A stretch of DNA of 64,000 bases, taken from Cavenderia fasciculata (Eukaryota > Evosea > Eumycetozoa > Acytosteliales > Cavenderiaceae). Shown here piece after piece: positions 11,701 to 23,257 of the stretch (positions within the stretch are counted from its first letter, which is position 1; the number at the start of each line of letters is the position of its first letter). The stretch covers positions 689,233 to 753,232 of the forward strand of contig NW_004457734.1 in the NCBI RefSeq assembly GCF_000203815.1, written 5' to 3'. Below the pieces are notes generated by a model. That model saw only the letters and a program-made list of their open reading frames with translations, was not told where the DNA came from and ran no database searches. Position numbers and translations under genes: made by a program.

Positions 11701-13706
11701 AAATGAACATTCATCAACAACAACAACAACAACAACATATGAATAATAATAATAATCAAAATAATCTTAATAATAATATTCAACAACAATCATCATCACC
11801 ACCACAATCATCAACATCATTATCGGCGACTGGTGAAGTGATAATGAATAATAGGGGATATGAAGTATGTGGTGTTTTGAATCAACATACCAAGCCATGT
11901 CAGCGTATTGGTAGATGTCCATTCCACCACAAGATTGCTGGTAGCGGCGGCGGCGGCGGTGGAGGAAGCAATTCCAATTCCACTTCGTCGATGGCCACCA
12001 ATACATCGGTTGCCCAACTTCAGAGCATCGGAGACAGTTCTACGACACATTCTGGAGAGCCAGTCGAGAGAATGGCATCTTCAGGGTCATCATTGTCTTC
12101 ATCCACTTCATCGACACCAACCATGTCAACACCAACCTCTATATCCTCTTCTTCCTCCTCTTCTTTGCCAATGGCATTGGTACCATCACCATCATTGTCA
12201 TCGTCTTCAACAACAACAACAACATCGTCATCATCATCATCATCAACATCATCGACAGACCAAACCAAACAGGAAAAGGTTAAAAAGGTACCTTTTAAAC
12301 TTGGTTGGACCATTGACGAACACGTTAGATTCCTCCATGGAATCAATATGCACGGAAAAGGATCATGGAAAGAGATTTCCTTGGTCGTAGGTACAAGAAC
12401 ACCCACTCAAATTCAAAGTCATGCTCAAAAATACTATCTTCGACAAAAACAATTAACAAAAAACAAAAGAAGTATTCATGATTTATCTCTTAATGAATTA
12501 TTACAAGTTGATGATGAAAGTATAGGTAAGTTATAAATGAAAAGAAAATATAAATATATCTAAATAATAATAATAATAATAATAATTACCAATTATTATT
12601 ATTTTTTTGTAGAATTGGATAATAAAAAAGAAACCAAAGAAGAAAGAAAGAAAAAGAAATCAAAAAAGAAACAAGAAAAGATTGAACAAGAACAATCTAG
12701 TCAACAACAACCACCAAATCAACTACAACATCAACAACAACAACCATTACAACAACAACAACAGTTGCATATTCAACAACAACCATTACAACAACAACAA
12801 CAATATCAACAACAACCAGCACCTGGTGCTTTGGTTCCAACCAATCTCTTGTCACATACCAATAATTCTTCATCGTCGTCTTCGTCATCATCCCCACCAC
12901 ATCATCCAAATGGAGCTCCTACTGCCTATTATAATAATGGATATAGTTCACAACAACCACAACAACAATTCCAACAACCAAATTCATCTTCACCACCACA
13001 GGTTATTTCAAGTCCACCTAGTAATGGTCGAAACAATGGCTATTATGGCCAGGGTTATTATTCAACTCAGCCTGCTCCTCCTCCTGCAGTTGCTGCTTAT
13101 CCAACTCAAAATGGTAATCATCAACAAGGTAATAACGAACAACAACAACAATCATATATAACTACACAAACACAACAACCAACCTCTGCACCACAACCAC
13201 AACCAACTCAACCATCGCCATCATATGTTTATCCAAGCCAACCAACTGCCGTACCTGCTGGAGCATCACCATATATTCAAGTCATCCATTCACCTCAACC
13301 AACCTATTATAACAATGGTTCTTCTTCACATCACCAACAACAACAACAACCAACTCATTATAACAATAACAACAACAGTGGTTCAGATACATCTTCTCAA
13401 ACACAACAACAACAACAACAACAACAACCAATAACACCTTTGATTACTAAACAATCAATATTCCAACCTGCACCACAAGCTGGGTCATCCTATCATTCGG
13501 GTAATTCCATTCGAGCACAATTGACTCCAACTGTTCCACCACAATATAATAACCAATATTTTTATCAACAACCTCCACCTCAACAACAACAACAACAACA
13601 GCAACAACAACAACAACAACAATATTCACATTATAATCAATATCAATCGGCAGATTTAAGAGGCAACATTTTCAATCACCAACAACAACAACCGCAAAAG
13701 GAATAA
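8726..13706 (+). CDS. MYB (SHAQKYF-class) transcription factor with SCA7-type zinc motif
   Basis: The best model has three exons, 8726-9558, 10796-12525 and 12613-13706, giving about 1218 residues. Most of the length is Gln, Asn and Ser repeats. The one-repeat MYB domain lies near residues 765-825 (LGWTIDEHVRFL, GKGSWKEIS, SHAQKYYLRQKQ) and is followed by a conserved basic helix (NKRSIHDLSLNELL). Near residues 636-655 is CGVLNQHTKPCQRIGRCPFH, an exact C-x9-C-x5-C-x2-H pattern as in ataxin-7/Sgf73 SCA7 domains. The first intron (about 1.24 kb) is unusually long. It is supported by a perfect GTAAGT donor, matching phase, and by exon 2 being open with in-frame trinucleotide repeats for about 300 codons before any usable ATG. 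The alternative is two genes, with 8726-9562 separate. It is likely a nuclear DNA-binding regulator; its targets are unknown. Confidence 0.8.
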
Positions 13707-14154
13707 TAGGATAGTTAAACAAAAAAGTAATAATAATTAATAATATAGATAAAAAAGATATAGATATAGATATAGTATAGATATATAATAATAATAATAG
13801 ATACCATTATGGTTTTTTTATTAGTGTAGAAATAACAACATAATATAGAAAGTCGTTTCCACCTATCAATTAATAAAAAAAAAAAATCATATTTATTCGA
13901 ACAAAACCAACTCTCTTTAGATATATATCTCTCTTTCTGTCATAAGTACTTATGATGTAAATCATTTTCCCTTTTTTGGTCTTCATGTTATCGTGTACGG
14001 TGATTGTCCACATTGAACATTTCACACACACAAATAAGTAATCTCAAAAGATGGGTGGTTAATCTATTTTAAGAGTTTACTGCTTACCTCAAAGGTTTAA
14101 CAATTATTTCATATTTCCATCTTTATAAATTGTTTATATATTTCTCTTTACACA
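13707..14154. other. intergenic, MYB 3' flank and promoter of next gene
   Basis: AT-rich spacer with short TAGATA repeats and poly-A tracts. No gene or structured element was seen. Confidence 0.6.
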
Positions 14155-14978
14155 ATGTTAATTAAATATTTATTATTAATAGGGATTTTAATTTGTAGTT
14201 TCAATATAGTATTTATTAAATCGGATCAATGTTTACAAGTATTTTCAAAACCTATTAAATGTTCACCTATAAATCATGAATGGTAAGTGTCATAAATAAA
14301 GATGGAAATAAATCATACTTAAATTGGTTTCTTTGTTGATTTAGTGGAGAAAATGATGAGTATGGAGAAATGTTATTATGTAATGCAAATCACTATTGTT
14401 CAAATTCTACAAGTAGTAGTGGAAGATATCCAGTATGTAAAAAGTTACCTGGTCGAGATGAAAAGTGTGATCATCGTATAGGATGTCAATACGGGTATAT
14501 GTGTGCAAGTAGTGGCCATTGTAAAGATTTTGGGTATGGTCAAGTTGGACAAGAGTGTCGAGATGACAATCAATGTTTGGATGGGTTGTTTTGTATTTGG
14601 AATGGAACACAACAACAGATATGTGGTGCACCTAGTAGTTCTTGTGTAAATGATGTTCAATGTCCATTTGGACAATACTGTTCTAGTAAAGAACAAGTAT
14701 GTCTTGATAGACTTGTGGATTATCAAGAATGTGACAGTAATGAGGAATCATCTCCAAAATGCCAACCATTCTCTCATTGTATGCCATCTGATTCGTGGAC
14801 CAGACAAGATATTTCAACATATCAATGTATTCCAATGTATAGTGTAAAGATTGGTGACCCGTGTCTACAGACTAGTGATTCAGAGTACATATCAAACAAT
14901 GAATGTCCTGGTGCCAAATATAGAAAGGAAATTTCCGAAATAGTTAACTATTATCTATATATATTATATATAGATTGA
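14155..14978 (+). CDS. cysteine-rich secreted protein, apparently C-terminally shortened
   Basis: Two exons, 14155-14282 and 14345-14978, predict 253 residues. Residues 1-20 are a signal peptide (MLIKYLLLIGILIC...). The mature part is packed with C-x(n)-C modules such as CQYGYMCASSGHC, CLDGLFC and CPFGQYC. It is a paralog of the gene at 35789-37183: both have a 128-base first exon split inside a Cys codon (TG|T), and the modules align in order. The paralog goes on for about 125 more residues, ending in a GPI-type tail. Here the likeness stops after NNECPGAK, and about 20 unrelated residues precede the stop. This gene therefore lacks the last Cys modules and membrane attachment and would be freely secreted, or it is a decaying copy. 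It also lacks two introns present in the paralog. The role is unknown; surface or matrix function is typical for such proteins. Confidence 0.65.
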
Positions 14979-15034
14979 TTAAATTAATGAGTTAGTGGTG
15001 AATGTTGATTCATTTCTTCTATCGATAAAAATAT

Positions 15035-15696
15035 TTACCCTTCCCCAAAGGTTTGTGGGAAAATATCATTTGGTGGTTGATCTCCAACTTGGGTTTTCAA
15101 CGTCAAACCATCATGGTTACCAACTCCAGGATTTGCTTTGACTAATACCTTTGGTCTTGATTCAATGTAGATAGAAAAATTTCTGTTTGCTTTTCTAGCC
15201 AAAGAGTTGTATGAAGTCGCAATTGACATTCTAGAATTGGTGTCCACCACATCACCAAGGCGCTCCAAATACTGAGCACAGGTTCGAAAATTGGTTTGAA
15301 TTACTTGAAGTTTCTTTTCGGTTCGTGAGACTCTACTGACTATATCATCGGTTTTGTCTTGAAGTTCTTCAAATCTCTCTTGTATTTGATTCAAGATTGT
15401 TTCTGTGGAAAGAGTATTGGTTGACAGTTCATTTGTTGTTTAATGGCTTCTTGCGCTTTGCTCATTTTCTCTTGTGATTCACAAAGTTTGTTGATTTGTT
15501 GTTTAATGGCTTCTTGGTCTTTGTTCATATTGTCTTGCAATGTACTTATTTTAGATATCTCTTTCATTATTTCTTGGAGCGATGGCTTTGGTAATAATTC
15601 TTCTCTAACTAAGTGAGTGTAACTGTTAGACCATACATATATATATATATATATAGATATAGATAGAGTTTCAGAGAGAATGCATGGTTTGAGCAC
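15035..15696 (-). pseudogene. coiled-coil protein gene, frame broken once (or assembly error)
   Basis: The minus strand has two adjacent open stretches in different frames. The upstream one (about 15660-15400) encodes a coiled coil with two near-identical heptad units (KDQEAIKQQINKLCESQEKM, then KAQEAIKQQ). The downstream one, open from about 15430 to 15035, begins TNELSTNTLSTE and continues QIQERFEELQDKTDD. It ends in a compact domain with NSLARKANRNFSI and PPNDIFPQTFGE. The two meet around 15430 with no convincing intron, which suggests a one-base change. The N-terminus lies beyond an acceptor near 15640 and was not located. The 'NS-AR ... FP-T' ending loosely recalls a coiled-coil family I know from fungi, but this is a weak impression. 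No function is assigned. Confidence 0.5.
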
Positions 15697-16177
15697 TTGT
15701 TATCAATGTTTGTGCGAGTTGGGGATCTTGACAAAGAAGGATCGCGACGATAATATAATAATTAAACATACACTCCCGAGTATCATTTATACAATCCACG
15801 ATAATTCTTGTTTGTTGGTCTCTGACCTCTCCCATTTGGTGATCACCCATCGCTAACTAGTACAGTAGTAGGGAGACTTGAAACCTTTCTGCTTTAAACT
15901 CTTGGTTATTCAATTAGTAGTCAATAATAATATTAACTTACAAATAATAAATTAAAACATCTTTTGACTGGGTGTGAGGTACACTTGAGGGGTGTGATTT
16001 TTAATTAATTAAATTTAATATAAAAATCAGGCAAGGCAAAGGGTTACATCAATTGATGTAGCTCGAGAGAGAGTTGGTCGACCAAGACAAGCATAATACA
16101 TATAATATTATATTATACATACATAAAATCAAATCAACTTTGTTATTATTAAAGATTTATTTATTTATGTGTACAGA
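15697..16177. other. intergenic, nothing recognised
   Basis: AT-rich spacer holding the presumed promoter of the FNIP gene. A patch near 15770-15880 is less AT-rich but shows no frame or RNA fold that I can defend. Confidence 0.5.
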
Positions 16178-16780
16178 ATGGTATCACATGATACCAGCAT
16201 TCAAATCAATCAAGATCAACAAGATTCAACTCTAGATAATAATAATAATAATTCTTCACAACCTTCTTCTTCTTCTTCTTCTTCATCTAATACAACAACA
16301 ACAGCAACAACAATAGTTAAATCAAACAATGATCATTATATTAATTTAATGATATTACCAGATGTAGTGATCAATATAATATTTGGTAGATTGTTAAATG
16401 ATGATGATCGATTGTCATTGTACTTTAGTTGTAAAAAGACTTTTAAAAAGAAGTTTCTTTGTCTTGACAATCATCAAGACTTTATTGTAAACAAATACCC
16501 TTCACTTTTGGATTGTGTCCATACCATCACTCTATCTCCGTCACGTTATTATTGGTTTGTCAATAGAATTTCAAAACAAAGATTAAACAATCAATTGGGT
16601 TCATCATATGGTGGGGTTGATAATAATAATAATACTTTATTTATATATAAACCAAAATTATTAAAATTAATACTTCAAGTACCATTAATTGGTGAGCAAT
16701 CAAATTTCAATACTGTACATATAACTCCAAACGATATAAATAATAGAAATAATAATCAAATAATTGATAATCATACTCAA

Positions 16781-16832
<52 letters not shown>

Positions 16833-18490
16833 GTACAACAACTGGTGGATTATTGGATATTGTTAATTTAAATGATCCATCAACATTTACAACATCAATC
16901 AATTCAACCATTTCAACAACAAGTAGTTCACATTTATCCAACTCTGCATCATCTGCTTCTTCATCTACTTCATCAGTACCACCATACTATTATAATTTAA
17001 AATATTTACCAGAGTCTATTGAAACATTGGTGTTTCCAGATACATTTAATCATCCACTCACCTTTTATTTACCAGAGTCTCTTGTATGTGTCAATTTTGG
17101 TAAATCATTTAACCAACCACTAGAGACTGGTGGAGTATTATCAAGACACCAAAATATAACGCAACTATGTGTCGGTAGAAGATTCAATCGTGAAATACAA
17201 AAGGATGCGCTACCACCCAACTTGGAATGGCTAGATTTCACACCTGGATCATTGTTTTTGCATCCAATTACAGTATCATTGCCTCAGAATTTGACACGAC
17301 TAGATGGATTGACAGCATTACCTTCTGTACCATTACCAGCGACTCTTACGTCACTGTCACTTGGTAATTACTTTAATACAGAGTTGCCAGTTGATTGGTT
17401 ACCATCTGGATTAAAGGAACTTTCATTGGGATATTTGTTTGACCAACCTTTACCTCCCAATGTACTACCTGCACATTCACTCCAAGTTCTAAGGATTAGT
17501 GCACTGTATACTAGAAAGTTTGAACCAGACTCATTACCACAATCACTACGAGTACTCGATTTTGGAACAGAATCATTGTATGTTGAAAAGTTGCCACCTT
17601 TGCCACGCTCACTTTGTCATTTGGTGCTTGGATGGTGTTATAATTGCGAGTTTGAAGTTGGTGATCTACCAAACGGACTAGAGTCATTGGTGTTTGTTGG
17701 AAATGACAGTTCTTATCACATGCCATTCCGTCCGGGTGTCCTACCACCATCACTCTTGCAATTAAAAATTGGGTGGCGCTTTAACCATCCTTTCGAACTA
17801 GGATCGATCCCACCCCTTTTAAAAAGCCTAGAGTTTCATAGAGAGAGTCTGTTTGACCATCCCATTCCAATCGGTTTGTTACCAGACTCTCTTGAAACTC
17901 TAAAGTTTGGTTGGCGGTTTAATCATCCGCTAGTTTACAAATCTTTGCCTAGAAACCTCAAATTTTTAACATTTGGTGATAACTTTGATCAAAAGATAAA
18001 GTTTTTTGATGACGTGAATGGTGATGATGATAATGAAAATTATAGTTATTTACCATCAAGTTTGGTATATTTAGTTTTTGGACACGACTATCCTCACAAA
18101 ATATCAAAGTCTTCTATTCCACAATCACTGATTGTTTTGGATCATCCCAAACTCCATTTCAACTATAGTGGTATGGTTGTTGGTCATATCCAAGATTATA
18201 GTGAGCTATTGGCTCATGTACAACAACAAGATGGTGCTGAAAGAGATGGAAATATGTCCACCACATCTGGATCGGCAACAGTCATTATTGGATCAGATGG
18301 TGGTATTCAATTGATCAATCATCATTACCGCCACCATCAGGGTCAAGTTGGATTCCAATCATTTATCAGTCGTTACAGAACCTATATTATATTGATAATG
18401 TCGATTCTAGTACTTGGTGTTTTAATATTTGTCATTCAAAAATTTATCACTGCTTTAAACCCAAATAAAGTTAATTCTCAAAACTCTTAA
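16178..18490 (+). CDS. FNIP-repeat protein with F-box-like N-terminus and tail anchor
   Basis: A single exon of 770 residues; the first ATG in frame is at 16178. An Asn/Ser-rich start is followed by an F-box-like segment near residues 56-100 (LMILPDVVINIIFGRL, then SCKKTFKKKF). An Asn tract follows, and then about 17 FNIP/leucine-rich units from roughly 280 to 665, recognisable by the cycle LPxSLxxLxFGxxFNxPL. FNIP repeats are strongly expanded in dictyostelids and form a leucine-rich-repeat-like solenoid for protein binding. Near residues 734-755 a hydrophobic helix (IILIMSILVLGVLIFVI) precedes a short polar tail, so the protein is probably tail-anchored with the repeats facing the cytosol. 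F-box plus FNIP would suit a substrate receptor for an SCF ubiquitin ligase, but the F-box match is only approximate. Confidence 0.88.
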
Positions 18491-18751
18491 AAAAAAAAGA
18501 GAGAGAAAGAGTTTATTTATTTATTTATTTATTTATTCGATTTAGTTTATTTATTTGTTTATTTGTATCTCTTCCCTGGGGACAAAGAAATATCTATTTC
18601 AAACAATTCGAAAAATATATTTTTTAAAAATTAAATCAATTGTGGTGATTCGGAGCACCCCGATTTCCTTGCTAAATACCACACACCAATGATTGATTGT
18701 TTTAAACACAAACACATTGTGTTGTTGTTTTAGATAGAGATATAGAAAATC

Positions 18752-20706
18752 ATGATAAAGGATATCATTGTATTTGTATTTGTAGTATTATTATTTATTG
18801 TTGTAGATTATACAACTTTAGCACTATCTAAATCTTCAACAACAACAACCATTGAATATTATTTTAAACAAGATGATATTAGTAGTGGAAGTAGTAGTAG
18901 TAGTAGTGGAGAGAGTTCAAAAGAATGGTATTCTCTAACTTCCCAATATCAAGTTGTAAAGGGTAAAAATGTTCAAGGTTCAATTGCTTGGGTATGTGCA
19001 CTATAATATTATAGCATAGGCATAGACAAGGGAATATTTATTAAAAATTACTTTCTTTTTTATTTAGGGATATTTTAAAGATGATATGTTAATTGATGGA
19101 TGGGGTAAATTATCAATTGAAACATCATCGATTTTAAATGATGATGTTGCATTCAAGGCAGCTGGTTATTTGGAAGGTTATCTGACATGGCCACACATTT
19201 ACAACTTTTCAGTCAATTTGTTCAACACCAACTTTAACACTACCAATCCAAAGGAATTCCCAATCGAGGTGATGAACTTTATCTCTCAAAACTACAACTA
19301 TATGACTCAACTAGTCAATAGCACAACTTCACAAAATGATCCATACTATCAACAAGTATCAAATGCAATCGATCAAATTCAAGGTCTTTATCAAGGTTAT
19401 AATGATGCTGCCGATTCTGATCATGTAAATATAAATATTAAAAGTAGAATATATTAATATTAAAATATTAATCAATTAAATTTGATTTAATATCAATTTA
19501 GCAATTAACATTTTGGGAAATGTATTTAATTTCATTGTATGTTGAAATTGGTGATATCATGTCTGCTGTAATGCCATCATCATCACATGAATTTAAACCA
19601 ATGTCTAGAGAAGAAGCAGAGACTGTTTTGGCAAAGACCGATCATTGCACTGGATTTATGAAACTGGCATCCAACGGTTCAGAACTTTACATCGGTCATA
19701 CTACATGGGCAGATTACACCTACATGATTAGAATTTATAAAAGATTAAAGATTCCAGTTGCTTCTACTCCAAATGGTTATGGTAAATTTAAATAGAATTA
19801 TATTATTTTGGAAAACAAATGTATATATTAATCTTTTTTTTGTTTTTACTTCTAGAAACATTAATGGCAAGTTATCCAGGATTATTAGTATCAACTGATG
19901 ATTTCTATATGATTAGACCATCAAAATTAATGGTAACGGAAACTTTAAATACATTGTTGAATCAAACATTGTATTCTTTGATTACTCCGGATTCGCTGAT
20001 GTATTGGGTACGTAATCTAGTGGCTAATAGATTGTCGAATAGTGGGTATGACTGGGTCACCTACTTTGTCAAACACAACTCGGGCACCAATAACAACCAG
20101 TACTCTATCGTCGACTACAAGTTATTCACTCCCTATGTCACTTTACCTGCCGATACATTGTGGGTCGTCGAACAGTACCCAGGCGGATACCAAGCTGCAG
20201 ACCTCACATTCAACCTTTTAGAGAATGGGTATTGGGCCAGTTACAATCGACCTTATTTCCAAGAGGTGTTTGATTTAATGGGATACCCATACTATGTAAA
20301 TCAATACGGCGACCTCTTTACCTACGAGTATAATCCACGTGCCAATATACTACGTCGTGACCAATCTAAAGTCGATTCTCTCGATGATATGATGAATGTC
20401 ATCTCTTATAATGAGTATCTGACCGACCCGTTGTCAACAGGGTCTGCTGGTGGTGCTATTGCCGCGAGATATGATCTCAAGGGTGGACCTGACCATCCAT
20501 ACTCTTGGTTCTACCACGGTACACACGGTGGTATCGACGGCAAGGTGATGAACAGTGCTATGTTTGACTCTTACACTGTGCTAGCTCGTAACGGTCCGAC
20601 TGTAACTGACGAATGTCCACCCTTCACATGGGCAGATTGGCAAGACAACTCTCATGCTGGTATGCCCGATGAATTTAATTTCCCTTGGATTTTGATTCAA
20701 ATTTAA
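18752..20706 (+). CDS. phospholipase B-like hydrolase (PLBD family), secreted/lysosomal
   Basis: Four exons, 18752-18991, 19068-19424, 19502-19781 and 19856-20706, give 575 residues with matching phases. The N-terminus is a signal peptide (IVFVFVVLLFIVVDY). The protein follows the PLBD/laminin-A family throughout: ...QLTFWEMYLISLYVEIGD..., TDHCTGFMKL, HTTWADYTYM, SSYPG-like and STDDF segments, RYDLKGG, and the closing PPFTWADW...HAGMPDEFNFPW. These are N-terminal-nucleophile hydrolases that self-cleave just before a Cys. Here that residue is Cys248 (mouse PLBD2 uses Cys249), so the fold and maturation site appear intact. Family members in Dictyostelium deacylate phospholipids and act in the endolysosomal or secreted compartment. 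It has the expected length, and no lesion was seen. Confidence 0.95.
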
Positions 20707-21161
20707 AAAATTAAATAAAAAGTTATTATTATTAATACTATACTCATCTCATCTCATCTCATCTTTTACAACTATAATTTTTGAGGTTTATTATTAAAAA
20801 TATTATTATTTTTTTTTTGTTTTTTTTTTAAAGAAAGTATTCATTTCCCAGGGCTGATTGTCTTTTTTAATTTACTCATTCCAAGGTATCAAAAAAATGA
20901 GAACTCTGCACTTCACTCCACCAAAATCAATCGAATCTTATTCTCTATTCTTTTTAGGTGTGGTTGATGCAAAGGGTGATCAACACCCTCTATTATTGAC
21001 AGTACAAGCCAGCCTCATTTTTATAGGTTTAGTGCACCTTAACAACAACAAATGATGATGATGATGTTTAAACAACAACAACAACAAGTTCGAATAGAAA
21101 ATAATCATAATCATAGTATTAGTAGGAGTAGTAGTAGTAGTACAGTTATACAAAGTTATAA

Positions 21162-21193
<32 letters not shown>

Positions 21194-21216
21194 TTATATA
21201 TAAATATATTTAAAAT
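20707..21216. other. intergenic spacer, no gene
   Basis: AT-rich with CTCAT repeats (about 20745-20763), a GTA run (about 21120-21142) and a TA-rich tract immediately before the next start. It should contain the 3' flank of the hydrolase and the promoter of the first ApoL-like gene. Confidence 0.5.
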
Positions 21217-22707
21217 ATGCCAACAATAGAATTAGAACAATTGGTAGTACCACCAGTACAGTATGATAAAATAGAGAAGATGGATTGTGACATGATCAAG
21301 TCAATCTCATTGCTCAATACAATGGGAATATCAATGACGGGGTTGGACCAAGTGTGTATTTATATGATCAAGACATTAAAGGATCAACAAAAAGGTGTGG
21401 CTGGTGCCAAGGGAGGCGTAGCAGCTATGGCAGGTGTTGGAGCTGGAATGGCTTTTTCTCCTCTATTTCTCATTGGATTTGGTCTGTTGATTTTCAGTGG
21501 TGTTGGAGGTGCTGTAACGTCGGCGGTCGATTTGGCTGTTGGTGAAAATAGAATGAAAACTGTAACCAGAAACGTAAAGAAATTGGAACAACTTCAAGCA
21601 CAAATTAACACAATCTTGTCGGAAATGTTCGATATGTTTCTTTTAATAGTTGATCCCAACCAACAACATGAACAAGAACAAGAACAAGAAGAAAGAGAGA
21701 GAAAAAGAAAAGAAAAAGAAGATTTGGCATACTACCTTACATTGGTTTATTTTGGTATGAAAGAAGGAACGGCCATTGAAGCATTTACAATGATTCAAAA
21801 TGAATTGTTATCCATCCCAATTGACAATCGTAATATTAACGGATTCGTTGACCACATTCTGGGTGGAAATCAAGGAACCTATGTTGGAAGGATCCAAAGG
21901 TCAATTGGTTTAATATTATTGGGTCGATCTACAAACAATCCCCAAGATGCAATCGAATCATTTAGAAATGCATCAGTCTCTGAAATCAAAGAAAATGCAT
22001 ATGCCCGTATCGCCTTCATTTCCACCATTGGTATTATTGCTCCAACTGCCAGTGCTGCCATTCGAGCATGTGCAGTGGGAGCTGGAGCCGGAGCTGGAAT
22101 CATGGTTGCCAAAGCAACTGGAAAGTTGGCAGTAGCAGTCCTTGGCAAAGTATGTATCATTGCATCACCAGTCATCAGTCTCGCAGATTGTATCATTGAA
22201 GCAGTAGGAGACAGTGGTTTTATAAAAGCAATCAAGAAAATCCAAAGTTGGGGTGAACAAGTTATGAAATTCTATTCTTCCTACTTGCGAATTATCCCAG
22301 AAAACCAGGATATTCAAAAGATACCAAGGGTAATAGAAATGATTGATGATTTGAAACTAGATGGATGCCCTCCAGCTTTTGTTGGAATGTTTGGACTGGC
22401 CTCTAAAGGATACAAATCGTTGGATCTTGGAACGACAACATATTATTTTCAACCACGTGAGAATATATGCATTACAACATCATTTGGAACTGTAATTCCA
22501 GAAACCTTGAGAATGGATTTAGGTGTAACCCATCTAAATCCAACCACCAAACCCAATCATCTAATTGTTTCATGTGAATCTTTAAAAGGTGTTTTTATTT
22601 CATTCAATGTTCGTCAATGGAAAGGTAATAAGACTATTGCTTTTCAAATTCTATTGCATCCAATCAACCAAAATCTTTCAACTTCATATCGTTATGAAAA
22701 TAATTAA
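21217..22707 (+). CDS. apolipoprotein-L-like membrane protein, copy 1
   Basis: A single exon of 496 residues. The order is: a short helical N-terminus (KIEKMDCDMIKSISLLN); a Gly/Ala-rich hydrophobic hairpin near residues 65-110 (KGGVAAMAGVGAGM, SPLFLIGFGLLIFSGVGGAV, then VDLAVG); a long amphipathic coiled coil with an EQEQEERERKRKEKE charged run; a second hydrophobic hairpin near 275-330 (GAGAGAGIMVAKATGKLAV, IIASPVISLADCIIEAVG); and a beta-rich C-terminal domain (TTTYYFQPRENICITTSFG, VFISFNVRQWKGN). This helical layout with two Gly-rich hairpins resembles the apolipoprotein L membrane-inserting region. That is my inference from pattern, not a proven homology. No signal peptide is visible, so the protein would meet membranes from the cytosol. 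Copies at 22994 and 23571 follow in the same direction. The function is unknown; membrane insertion or remodelling is the simplest guess. Confidence 0.75.
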   Translation: MPTIELEQLVVPPVQYDKIEKMDCDMIKSISLLNTMGISMTGLDQVCIYMIKTLKDQQKGVAGAKGGVAAMAGVGAGMAFSPLFLIGFGLLIFSGVGGAVTSAVDLAVGENRMKTVTRNVKKLEQLQAQINTILSEMFDMFLLIVDPNQQHEQEQEQEERERKRKEKEDLAYYLTLVYFGMKEGTAIEAFTMIQNELLSIPIDNRNINGFVDHILGGNQGTYVGRIQRSIGLILLGRSTNNPQDAIESFRNASVSEIKENAYARIAFISTIGIIAPTASAAIRACAVGAGAGAGIMVAKATGKLAVAVLGKVCIIASPVISLADCIIEAVGDSGFIKAIKKIQSWGEQVMKFYSSYLRIIPENQDIQKIPRVIEMIDDLKLDGCPPAFVGMFGLASKGYKSLDLGTTTYYFQPRENICITTSFGTVIPETLRMDLGVTHLNPTTKPNHLIVSCESLKGVFISFNVRQWKGNKTIAFQILLHPINQNLSTSYRYENN

Positions 22708-22993
22708 ATAAATAAATAACCAACCAATTATTTAAAGGTGAAAAAGATGTGAAATAAATGTATAAGCCAAGGGGCCAAGAATCACTATAGTATGTATGTG
22801 TGTGTGTGTGTATGTTGATGCAAAGGAGACCATCAACCCTTTCTATTATTGGACAGAGATAGAAACTCATATTTTTAAGTACAAGACGATAATAAATACA
22901 CCACAACAACTACTTCTTCTGAGGATGATCATCATTCTTTAATCAAAATTAAGTAGTAGTAGTAGAAGTTAAAATATTTGTATTTATTTAAAT

Positions 22994-23257
22994 ATGTCAG
23001 CAATAGAATCAGAAATAACAACACCAGTACAAACTCTTGATGCAATAGAAAATCAGATGGGCTATACCAATAACATGGAGACACCACTAAAAGATCAACA
23101 AAAAGGTATTGCTGTTGCAAAGGGAGGCTTAGCAGCTGTAGCAGTTGCTGGTGCTGTATTGTCTGCTTCCCCTTTATTTCCGTTTGGATATAGTCTGTTG
23201 CTTCTAAGTGGTGTTGGAGGTGTTGTAATGTCGGTGGTCGATTTCATCAATAAATAA
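22994..23257 (+). CDS. short ApoL-like paralog (hairpin only), copy 2
   Basis: An 87-residue single exon. It repeats the N-terminal helix and the first Gly-rich hairpin of its neighbours (KDQQKGIAVAKGGLAAVAV, SPLFPFGYSLLLLSGVGGV, SVVDFINK) and stops straight after it. The coiled coil, second hairpin and beta-rich domain are missing, and the DNA to 23570 does not restore them in any frame that I could see. The first residues differ from both neighbours (MSAIESEITTPVQTL), while the hairpin is closer to copy 3. It may be a partial duplicate with no role, or a stand-alone mini membrane protein. It keeps its ATG, an intact frame and a spacer of similar size to those of the full copies. Confidence 0.5.
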   Translation: MSAIESEITTPVQTLDAIENQMGYTNNMETPLKDQQKGIAVAKGGLAAVAVAGAVLSASPLFPFGYSLLLLSGVGGVVMSVVDFINK

